A stretch of 64,000 nucleotides of DNA, from assembly GCA_910587735.1 (NCBI GenBank), contig CAJUNT010000009.1:52448-116447 (forward strand), in the 5' to 3' direction. Both the position numbers and the translations under genes were made by a program. The notes beneath the pieces were generated by a model, which worked only from the letters and a program-made list of their open reading frames with translations, made no database searches and was not told the DNA's origin. Positions 18,789-25,849 of this stretch are shown here, piece by piece. Positions within the stretch are counted from its first letter, which is position 1, and each line of letters starts with the position of its first letter. The stretch is from an uncultured Clostridia bacterium. GTDB lineage: Bacteria > Bacillota > Clostridia > Lachnospirales > Anaerotignaceae.

Positions 18789-19281
18789 ATATATACTGTA
18801 AATGAATAAATACTTATACTTGTCAGACAATATCAACAATAATAAATTGTAAGATATCATTTTCTTTGTGTATACAAGTTAGGAAATAACTGTCTTTTTA
18901 TTAACAAACACGAAATATAAATCAGAAACAAATCATTATACTTGTCAAACAAAAAAAGGATATTTTTGGTAAAAATTTAATAAATTACAAAAAAATATAC
19001 AAATAATTTTATAAAATGAATCATAAATTATAATATATGATATTGTTGTTTTACTGCTTTTAAAAAAATTTTGAAAAAATATTGTGAAAATGATTGCATT
19101 ATTGTGCAAATTGAGTTATAATACTTACAGTAAGAGAAAGTTATATAAAAATGTATTAAAATACATACAATAATTGATTTTTATATTATGCAAATTTGAT
19201 ATGTCAAAATATACGAATATACAATTTTAATAATATAAAAGTCATTTTCTAGCGTAATAGTATAATCAGGAGGTAAGTATT
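18789..19281. other. Intergenic region of about 490 bp, very AT-rich
   Basis: No supported open reading frame. It contains a 17-nt direct repeat with one mismatch (18814-18830 and 18936-18952, core ATACTTGTCARACAA), each copy holding a small TTGTC/ACAA palindrome. A promoter-like pair TTGTCA (18820-18825) and TAAATT (18843-18848) lies in the first copy with no gene close behind. A strong promoter at 19094-19122 serves the operon that follows. Confidence 0.6.
19085..19122 (+). promoter_or_regulatory. Promoter of the 2-oxoacid oxidoreductase operon with a cre-like site
   Basis: TTGCAT (19094-19099), a 17-nt spacer and a perfect TATAAT (19117-19122) form a strong sigma-A type promoter. The leader is about 150 nt. 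Overlapping the -35, positions 19085-19098 read TGAAAATGATTGCA, which fits the core cre consensus TGNAANCGNTNNCA at every fixed base but one. Control by CcpA is a guess from this match. Confidence 0.6.
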
Positions 19282-19962
19282 ATGGTACAAGATGATAAAA
19301 GAATCACCATAATTACAGGACATTATGGCAGCGGTAAAACAGAATTTGCTGTCAATTATGCTATGAAATTAAAACAGATTTCTCCCAAGGTCACCCTTGG
19401 TGATTTAGATATTGTAAATGTATATTTTCGTTCAAGAGAAAGAAAAAAGGAGTTGGAAGAAAAAGGAATACACGTCATTTCTTCCAGCATAGAAGGAGAT
19501 AGTGTAGATATTCCTGCGGTTGCAGCAATCGTATCTCCTGTAAGAGATAAATCAACAAGATATATTGTTGATTTAGGCGGTAATGATGTAGGCACAATGG
19601 TGCTTGGCAGATTAAAACCTCTTTTGAACGCTGCGGAAACAGATTTCTTCATGGTAGTAAATGTAAACAGACCAGATACCTCATCCCCAGAAGGTATAGT
19701 GGAAGAAATGAAAAGCCTTGAAGATGCTTCTGGTTTACGTGTAACAGGATTGATAAACAACACAAATCTGATTCGTGAAACAACAGCAGAAAACATTGCA
19801 ATGGGAGATAAAATACTCAAGGAAGCAAGTCAGCTTTCTGGAGTACCGATCAAATATACAACATATGTGGAAGAAGTTGTAAAAGATGCTGAAAAATTGC
19901 CTGATGATTTAGGCGGAGAGCTTTTTCCTCTAAAGTTTTATATGAGAAAAGATTGGATGTAG
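19282..19962 (+). CDS. P-loop ATPase, MinD/ParA-like, in 2-oxoacid oxidoreductase operon
   Basis: A 226-residue nucleotide-binding protein of the SIMIBI (CobQ/MinD/ParA) class. The Walker A motif GHYGSGKTE is at residues 13-21, a D-L-D-I segment follows near residue 43, and a DLGG Walker B-like motif is near residue 100. It starts the operon, after AGGAGGTAAG, and its end lies 26 nt before the ferredoxin-like subunit. The constant link with the oxidoreductase suggests a role in maturation, cofactor loading or partner docking, but no family function is established to my knowledge. Confidence 0.8.
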   Translation: MVQDDKRITIITGHYGSGKTEFAVNYAMKLKQISPKVTLGDLDIVNVYFRSRERKKELEEKGIHVISSSIEGDSVDIPAVAAIVSPVRDKSTRYIVDLGGNDVGTMVLGRLKPLLNAAETDFFMVVNVNRPDTSSPEGIVEEMKSLEDASGLRVTGLINNTNLIRETTAENIAMGDKILKEASQLSGVPIKYTTYVEEVVKDAEKLPDDLGGELFPLKFYMRKDWM

Positions 19963-19988
19963 GCAAAAATAATGGAGGTGTATCAAAA

Positions 19989-20204
19989 ATGGCAAAAGGT
20001 AAAGTAACGATTGACGAGAACATTTGCAAGGGCTGTGAATTGTGTGTTTCTGTTTGTCCCAAAAAAGTACTGAAATTGTCAGAAACAAGAATTAATGAAG
20101 CAGGATATAACCCAGCAGAAGTAGTAAATGATGATTGTATCGCTTGCACAAGCTGCGCAAGAATGTGCCCAGATTCAGCGATTACAGTGGAAAAAATAGA
20201 TTAA
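19989..20204 (+). CDS. 2-oxoacid:ferredoxin oxidoreductase, delta (ferredoxin-like) subunit
   Basis: A 71-residue protein binding two [4Fe-4S] clusters: CKGCELCVSVCP (about residues 12-23) and CIACTSCARMCP (about 48-59). It carries electrons from the TPP site to soluble ferredoxin. The ATG at 19989 follows AATGGAGGTG; a longer frame begins at 19953 inside the previous gene without a ribosome site. The next gene is the alpha subunit. Confidence 0.93.
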   Translation: MAKGKVTIDENICKGCELCVSVCPKKVLKLSETRINEAGYNPAEVVNDDCIACTSCARMCPDSAITVEKID

Positions 20205-20221
20205 GGGAGGAGGATTTTAAT

Positions 20222-21277
20222 ATGGCAAAGGTATTAATGAAAGGCAATGAAGCAATTGGAAAGGCAGCTATCGAAGCAGGTTGTAAATTCTTTTTCGGTT
20301 ATCCTATTACACCACAGAGCGAATTGCCAGAATATTTATCTGATGAATTACCAAAAGTAGGCGGTACTTTTGTTCAGGCAGAAAGTGAATTAGCAGCAAT
20401 CAATATGGTATACGGAGCAGCAGCAGCAGGAGCGAGAGTATTAACAAGTTCCTCCTCTCCAGGACTTGCTTTAAAACAAGAAGGTATCGGTTATATTACA
20501 AATGCTGATTTGCCAGCAGTTGTTGTAAACATGATGCGTGGTGGTCCAGGTCTTGGTACAATTCAACCAGGTCAGGCTGACTATCATATGTGTGTAAAAG
20601 GCGGTTCTAATGGTGACTACCATAATATCGTTTTAGCACCAGCTTCTGTACAAGAGGCAGTTGATATGGTTATGGACGCTTTCGATTTAGCTGATTTTTA
20701 TAGAACTCCAGTTATGATTCTTTCTGATGGCTTAATTGGTCAGATGATGGAGCCAGTTGAATTTAATTATTCTCCTAAAAAAGATTTACCTTCAAAAGAT
20801 GCTTGGGCATTAAAAGGTAAAGGTAATGGCGAAAAACACATGATTGTAAACTTAAATATGGACGCTGAAGATTGTGAAAACCACAATATCGCATTACAGA
20901 AAAAATATGATGTTATCGAAAAAGATGAACAAGCTTGGGAAGAATATTGCATGGACGATGCAGAATATGCTTTCGTTTCCTATGGTACTGCTTCCAGAAT
21001 TGTAAAATCTTCTGTAGATACATTGAGAGCAGCAGGTCATAAAGTTGGCTTAATTCGTCCAAAAACATTATACCCATTCCCAGTAAATGCTTTCCAAAGA
21101 CCTAACATCAAAAAATATCTTGATGTTGAAATGAGCATGGGACAAATGGCAGACGATGTAAAACTTGCTTGCAATGATAAAAACAAAGTTGTATTCTATG
21201 GCAGAACTGGTGGTATCATATTAACACCAGAAGAAGTTGTTGAATTTGGTAAGTCTGTAATGGGAGGTGACAAATAA
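20222..21277 (+). CDS. vorB: 2-oxoacid:ferredoxin oxidoreductase, alpha subunit (VorB type)
   Basis: A 351-residue alpha subunit holding the pyrimidine-binding part of the TPP enzyme (GNEAIGKAAIEAGCKFFFGYPITPQSE and later GTIQPGQADYH). The start at 20222 follows GGGAGGAGG. The four-subunit layout delta-alpha-beta-gamma fits branched-chain 2-oxoisovalerate (VOR) or 2-oxoglutarate (KOR) oxidoreductases, which cleave 2-oxoacids to acyl-CoA, CO2 and reduced ferredoxin. Substrate cannot be fixed from sequence reading alone. Its stop overlaps the beta start by 1 nt. Confidence 0.9.
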   Translation: MAKVLMKGNEAIGKAAIEAGCKFFFGYPITPQSELPEYLSDELPKVGGTFVQAESELAAINMVYGAAAAGARVLTSSSSPGLALKQEGIGYITNADLPAVVVNMMRGGPGLGTIQPGQADYHMCVKGGSNGDYHNIVLAPASVQEAVDMVMDAFDLADFYRTPVMILSDGLIGQMMEPVEFNYSPKKDLPSKDAWALKGKGNGEKHMIVNLNMDAEDCENHNIALQKKYDVIEKDEQAWEEYCMDDAEYAFVSYGTASRIVKSSVDTLRAAGHKVGLIRPKTLYPFPVNAFQRPNIKKYLDVEMSMGQMADDVKLACNDKNKVVFYGRTGGIILTPEEVVEFGKSVMGGDK

Positions 21278-22026
21278 TGTCAGTCGTATATGAAAAATCT
21301 AAAGCTTTAACAGATGTAAAATTACATTATTGCCCTGGATGTGCTCATGGTATCGTACATAAATTACTGGCAGAATGTTTGGAAGAAATGGGTGAGACAG
21401 GAAACGCTATTGCTTGTGTACCTGTTGGATGTGCCGTTATGGCAAATAAATATTTCAACTTTGACGCAATTCAATGTGCTCATGGTAGAGCGCCTGCAAC
21501 TGCAACTGGTATTAAAAGAGTAGACCCTAGCAAAATGGTAATCACATACCAAGGTGATGGTGACTTAGCTTCCATCGGTACTTGTGAAATCGTTCATGCA
21601 GCAGCTAGAGGTGAAAAAGTTACAACTATTTTCATCAACAATGGTATTTATGGTATGACAGGCGGTCAGATGGCTCCTACAACATTACCAGGAATGAAAG
21701 CAACAACAGCTAAAAAAGGTAGAGATGTAAAAATACAAGGTAATCCTATTAGAGTAAGTGAAATGCTTGCAACATTGGATGGTCCTGCTTATATAGAAAG
21801 AGTTAGTGTAACTAACCCTGCACAAGTAGCACAGGCTAAAAAAGCAATTATGAAAGCATTAAAAGTACAAAAAGAAGGTCTTGGCTTTGGATTTGTAGAA
21901 GTTGTTTCAAGCTGTCCTACAAACTGGGGATTAACACCAGTCAAAGCAATGAAATTTGTTAAAGAAAAAATGATTCCTTACTATCCTCTTGGCGTATTTA
22001 AGGATCTTACAGGGGAGGGAAAATAA
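21277..22026 (+). CDS. 2-oxoacid:ferredoxin oxidoreductase, beta subunit
   Basis: A 249-residue TPP-binding subunit. The TPP/Mg motif GDGDLASIGTCE is at about residues 90-101 and NNGIYGMTGGQ follows at about 124-134; the N-terminal CPGCAHG (residues 16-22) and a further Cys pair belong to the family. Translation is coupled to the alpha subunit (1-nt overlap), and the ATG follows GGGAGGTGACAA. It forms the active site with the alpha subunit. Confidence 0.93.
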   Translation: MSVVYEKSKALTDVKLHYCPGCAHGIVHKLLAECLEEMGETGNAIACVPVGCAVMANKYFNFDAIQCAHGRAPATATGIKRVDPSKMVITYQGDGDLASIGTCEIVHAAARGEKVTTIFINNGIYGMTGGQMAPTTLPGMKATTAKKGRDVKIQGNPIRVSEMLATLDGPAYIERVSVTNPAQVAQAKKAIMKALKVQKEGLGFGFVEVVSSCPTNWGLTPVKAMKFVKEKMIPYYPLGVFKDLTGEGK

Positions 22027-22027
22027 T

Positions 22028-22579
22028 ATGAGTACACAAAGAGTATGTTGTGCAGGTTTCGGTGGTCAAGGTGTTTTAAGTATGGGTAAATTGCTTGCTT
22101 ATGCTGGCATGCTTGAGGGAAAAGAAGTTTCATGGTGTCCTTCTTATGGTCCTGAAATGCGTGGTGGTACAGCAAACTGTTCTATCGTTGTATCTGATGA
22201 ACCAGTAGGCTCTCCAGTAATTACAGCAGATGCTACAGCTTCTATCGTTATGAACCAGCCATCTTATGATAAATTTGTAGAAATCGTTGGCGCAGGCGGA
22301 ACAATTATATTAAATTCTAGCTTGATAGAGTCAAAAGTTGACCGTACAGATGTAAAAGCATATTATGTTCCAGCAAATGACATTGCAAAAGATTTAGGAA
22401 ATCCTAAATTAGCAAATATTGTATTGTTGGGTGCATTGTTAGAAGTTGACAAAACAGTATCAGAACAAGCTGTTTTGGATGCATTTACAAAAGTATTTGG
22501 CGAAAATAAAGCAAAATTTATCCCTATCAATAAAGAAGCACTTGCAAAAGGCGCTGAATTTGTAAAAGCTCAACAATAA
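22028..22579 (+). CDS. 2-oxoacid:ferredoxin oxidoreductase, gamma subunit
   Basis: A 183-residue gamma subunit with the diagnostic N-terminus GFGGQGVLSMGKLLAYA and the SYGPEMRGGTANC segment. It completes the four-subunit enzyme; the gene starts one base after the beta stop, following GGGGAGGG. The operon ends in a strong terminator. Longer frames starting at 21989 lie inside the beta gene and are rejected. Confidence 0.93.
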   Translation: MSTQRVCCAGFGGQGVLSMGKLLAYAGMLEGKEVSWCPSYGPEMRGGTANCSIVVSDEPVGSPVITADATASIVMNQPSYDKFVEIVGAGGTIILNSSLIESKVDRTDVKAYYVPANDIAKDLGNPKLANIVLLGALLEVDKTVSEQAVLDAFTKVFGENKAKFIPINKEALAKGAEFVKAQQ

Positions 22580-22614
22580 TATTATAGAAATCCTTTTATC
22601 AAAACCGACTATTA

Positions 22615-22645
22615 AAACTGCCACAGTAAACTGTGGCAGTTTTTG
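22615..22645 (+). terminator. Terminator of the 2-oxoacid oxidoreductase operon
   Basis: A 12-bp perfect stem (22615-22626 with 22631-22642) and a TAAA tetraloop lead into a T tract, then a second T-run after GCG. Confidence 0.92.
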
Positions 22646-22693
22646 CGTTTTTAATAAATATCGACATTTTTTTATTTTTAGGAGGGAGATTAT

Positions 22694-22948
22694 ATGAAAT
22701 ATCAATGTCCTTGCTGTGGATATTATACTTTTGACAGTGAACCAAATGGGAATTATGATATTTGTCCAGTTTGCTTTTGGGAAGATGACCCAATAACAAT
22801 AGATGATACAACATTTGTAGGTGGTGCAAATCGTGTTAGTTTACAACAAGCGCAACTTAATTTTAAAAAATTTGGTGCTTGTGAAAAACATATGTTACCA
22901 TATGTGAGAAAGCCAAATATAAATGAAATGAATACTAAAAAATTATAA
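22694..22948 (+). CDS. Cysteine-rich CPCC family protein
   Basis: An 84-residue protein with the CPCC motif at residues 5-8 and a second CPVCFWEDD at about residues 29-37, probably a zinc-binding pair. It matches the small cysteine-rich CPCC family, often found alone in varied bacteria and without assigned activity. It follows AGGAGGGAG and lies just after the oxidoreductase terminator, so it is likely an independent unit. Confidence 0.85.
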   Translation: MKYQCPCCGYYTFDSEPNGNYDICPVCFWEDDPITIDDTTFVGGANRVSLQQAQLNFKKFGACEKHMLPYVRKPNINEMNTKKL

Positions 22949-22964
22949 TATTATATTGTATATT

Positions 22965-22993
22965 TTGATAGAAAACGGTATACTGGATATATT
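22965..22993 (+). promoter_or_regulatory. Promoter of the acyltransferase gene
   Basis: TTGATA (22965-22970), 17-nt spacer, TATATT (22988-22993). Confidence 0.5.
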
Positions 22994-23046
22994 AAAAATT
23001 TGAAAACGATTTTATAAAAGAAAAATGTAATAAGGAGGGATATTGA

Positions 23047-24081
23047 TTGGAAAAAAAGCAAAAATTAACGGAATTATATTTATTAACATCATTTTTATGT
23101 TTATTTGTGGTACTAATACATACATCATCAGAAGGTGTGACTAATTTGACAATGGGCAGTTTACAACATAAAGTGTTTTTTATGTTTAATAAAGCACTTT
23201 CTTTTGTTGTACCAGGATTTATATTTTTAAGTGGCTTAAAATTAACATATTCTTATAAATATAAAAAATTTGAGTTTCTATCATTTTTAAAAAAGAGATT
23301 TACAAAAATATTGATACCTTATACTTGCTGGTATATTGCGTATTATGTATTTTTATATTACATACATTTTATAGAAGCAAAAACAATCAAACAGCATATT
23401 TTTTCATTTTTAATAGGTGATTTAATATCGCCATTTTATTTTATAACCATTATATTTCAATTTTATATATTGTTTGGTATATTTTTATATTTGTTAAAAA
23501 AAGTGAACCACATATTGCTTTTTGTAATTTGCACCATTATACAATTATATTATTTGCAAAATATATATCCTGTATATGAAGATAGATTTTTTGTAACATA
23601 TTTTATTTATTTTTTATTAGGCTGTATTATGGCAGAACATATGGAACAATTTCAAACAATACTCAAAAAATATAAATGGATAGTATATGCTTTATTTATA
23701 TTTTTCACATATTGGCATACCACACATGCATACGCATCTAATGTGGAAGGCATTTTTTATGCCTATTGGAGAATTTTTACTTGTCTCTTTTCTATCAGCG
23801 GTATTGTAGCATTTTACTGTATATCATATAATATTGTGAAAATAGCACCTCAAAAATTCATTACATTATTTAGTATATTAGATGCAAGCAGTTTTTATAT
23901 ATTTTTAGGACACTGTTTTTTATTGTATATTTGTAATGGTATATGGTCACGTATAGGGCTAGAATCTATATTTATAAAATTTATACTCAATAGTATGATT
24001 GTATTTTTGGGTTCTTTTATTGTATCATTTGTTTATGTTTTGGGCAAAAAGAAATGGTATTCCATAAATCGTAAAGTATGA
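23047..24081 (+). CDS. Acyltransferase 3 family membrane protein
   Basis: A 344-residue integral membrane protein with about ten hydrophobic segments. The N-terminal helix LYLLTSFLCLFVVLIHTSSEG carries the conserved His of acyltransferase 3 enzymes (about residue 25), and FLSGLKLTYSY follows. Family members O-acetylate surface polysaccharides or other cell-envelope molecules. The start is TTG at 23047, 6 nt after AAGGAGGGA. Strong aromatic and isoleucine bias reflects the AT-rich genome. Its substrate is unknown. Confidence 0.82.
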   Translation: MEKKQKLTELYLLTSFLCLFVVLIHTSSEGVTNLTMGSLQHKVFFMFNKALSFVVPGFIFLSGLKLTYSYKYKKFEFLSFLKKRFTKILIPYTCWYIAYYVFLYYIHFIEAKTIKQHIFSFLIGDLISPFYFITIIFQFYILFGIFLYLLKKVNHILLFVICTIIQLYYLQNIYPVYEDRFFVTYFIYFLLGCIMAEHMEQFQTILKKYKWIVYALFIFFTYWHTTHAYASNVEGIFYAYWRIFTCLFSISGIVAFYCISYNIVKIAPQKFITLFSILDASSFYIFLGHCFLLYICNGIWSRIGLESIFIKFILNSMIVFLGSFIVSFVYVLGKKKWYSINRKV

Positions 24082-24123
24082 TATAATGGAATGAGTCCAT
24101 AAAGGATTTTAGGAGGGGTTTTT

Positions 24124-25806
24124 TTGTCAAAAAACAAAGTGAAAATTATTGTTGATGATAAGCCATTTATATTGATGGGAGAAGAAACAGAAGAACACAT
24201 CAAAAAAGTGGCTGAATATATCAATATTAAAATACAGGAAGTAAAAGGAATTAGTCCCCATATTGCTGCCGATGTCAGAATGACTCATGTATTGACATCG
24301 ATTAATGTAGCAGATGATTTTTTTAAAGAGAGAGAAAAAAATGCAGTATTAACAAAACAATTAACAGATATCGAAAGAAAAAGAGCATTAGAAGAAACAA
24401 GAAATAAACAAATGAAAGAGTTAAAAAAACTATTAGAAACTGCAAGAAAAGCAATCATTGATTATCAAAATAAATTAAAACAACAAGAAGCACTATTAAC
24501 AGAACAGCAAAAAAAATATCAAGATATTTCTGATGAACTTGAAAAATGTAAAATAGACTTGGAAACAACAAAAAAGCAAAAAATAGAATTGGAGAAAAAT
24601 CAAAAACAAATTGAAAGCGCATTGACACAAAAAACGTCACAACTTCATGAAACAGAAGAAACACAAAAACTACTTTTAGAAACAAAAGAAAAATTGAAAC
24701 AATGTGAACAAGCATTAGAAAATACAAGACAGCAATGGAATCAATCAAAACAACAGCTACAACAAGCAGAAACACAGAAAAATACATATCAACAGCAATT
24801 AAAACAAGCAAATGAAAAATTAAATGAACAGAGCCATATTACAGTATGGCAAGAAAAAGAAAAACAATATCAACAAGAACTGGAAAGTGTTATGTTGCTT
24901 TGGGAAAGTGAGAAGAAAACAGTACAAAATTTGCAAAGACAAATAGAAACAACTTCTGATTTGGAACAAAAAGAGTTTGAAAGACAAACATATTGGGAAA
25001 AAAAGGAAAAAGAAGTCTTTCAAACACTTCAAAATTTAAAAATAGAGTTAGAACAACAGAAACAAATATCAGAGCAATATCAAAAGGAATTGCAACAAAA
25101 TAAAGAAAACGAAAGCACAGCAATACAAAGTGAAAAGGATAAACTACAAAGTGTTTTATTGCAACTAGAACAGGAGAAACAAAAATCTGAGCAGTTACAA
25201 AAAGAGTTACAAGAGAATAAAGAAAACGAAAGCACAGCAATACAAAGTGAAAAGGATAAATTGCAAAGTGTTTTATTGCAACTAGAACAGGAGAAACAAA
25301 AATCTGAGCAGTTACAAAAAGAGTTACAAGAGAATAAAGAAAACGAAAGCACAGCAATACAAAGTGAAAAGGATAAATTGCAAAGTGTTTTATTGCAACT
25401 AGAACAAGAGAAACAAAAATCTGAGCAGTTACAAAAAGAGTTACAACAAACAAAACAGCAAAACAACGATGAAACAGATACGATGTTGAAAGAAAAACTA
25501 AAACAAAAAGAAAAAGAATTTGAACATCAATTATTTGATTTAGAATTACAATTAGAAGAAGAACAAAAAAAATCTCAAGAGTTACAAAAACAATTAGAAC
25601 AAAAAATGTTATTAGAACAAAAACAACAAGAATTTTCAGAAATACAACAGCAGTTAGAACAAAAAAATGAAATTTTAACATTGCAGACAGAATTAGAGGA
25701 GCAGAAAAAATTGACAGAGGAATTAAAACGAAAATTGCAAGCAACAGAACAGCAAAATCTGTATATTAAAAAGAATCACAGTCAAATGGGAGCACATAGA
25801 AAATAA
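24124..25806 (+). CDS. zapA: ZapA-domain protein with a very long coiled-coil tail
   Basis: The N-terminal 90 residues are a ZapA domain (VKIIVDDKPFILMGEETEEHI at the start; ADVRMTHVLTSINVADDF near residues 60-77), which binds FtsZ and stabilises the Z-ring. Ordinary ZapA proteins have about 90-150 residues; this one has 560. The remaining 450 or so are glutamine-, glutamate- and lysine-rich coiled coil with three near-identical 39-residue repeats. The start is TTG at 24124 after AGGAGGGG. It precedes a U32 peptidase, a common ZapA neighbour in clostridia. Function of the tail is unknown; a cytoskeletal spacer or FtsZ-bundling role is speculation. Confidence 0.85.
   Translation: MSKNKVKIIVDDKPFILMGEETEEHIKKVAEYINIKIQEVKGISPHIAADVRMTHVLTSINVADDFFKEREKNAVLTKQLTDIERKRALEETRNKQMKELKKLLETARKAIIDYQNKLKQQEALLTEQQKKYQDISDELEKCKIDLETTKKQKIELEKNQKQIESALTQKTSQLHETEETQKLLLETKEKLKQCEQALENTRQQWNQSKQQLQQAETQKNTYQQQLKQANEKLNEQSHITVWQEKEKQYQQELESVMLLWESEKKTVQNLQRQIETTSDLEQKEFERQTYWEKKEKEVFQTLQNLKIELEQQKQISEQYQKELQQNKENESTAIQSEKDKLQSVLLQLEQEKQKSEQLQKELQENKENESTAIQSEKDKLQSVLLQLEQEKQKSEQLQKELQENKENESTAIQSEKDKLQSVLLQLEQEKQKSEQLQKELQQTKQQNNDETDTMLKEKLKQKEKEFEHQLFDLELQLEEEQKKSQELQKQLEQKMLLEQKQQEFSEIQQQLEQKNEILTLQTELEEQKKLTEELKRKLQATEQQNLYIKKNHSQMGAHRK
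25099..25449 (+). repeat. Three tandem 117-bp repeats inside the ZapA gene
   Basis: Copies begin at 25099, 25216 and 25333, exactly 117 bp apart, and encode the 39-residue unit NKENESTAIQSEKDKLQSVL and on to KELQE. Differences between copies are few single bases (for example CTA/TTG and CAG/CAA changes). Such near-identity at the DNA level implies recent duplication and possible copy-number variation between strains. Confidence 0.95.
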
Positions 25807-25849
25807 AAACGATTTTGTCAATAAAAGTCAATAAGAAAGGAGAAAAGCA

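Noticed and set aside
25099..25449. Tandem repeats considered as a CRISPR array
   Set aside because: The copies are head-to-tail without spacers and translate in frame inside a coiled-coil protein.
24890..25744. A 284-residue minus-strand reading frame (and a 128-residue one at 25080-25466)
   Set aside because: They are mirror images of the low-complexity coiled-coil and 117-bp repeats of the ZapA gene, with Phe/Leu/Val or Ser/Cys-rich products and no ribosome site.
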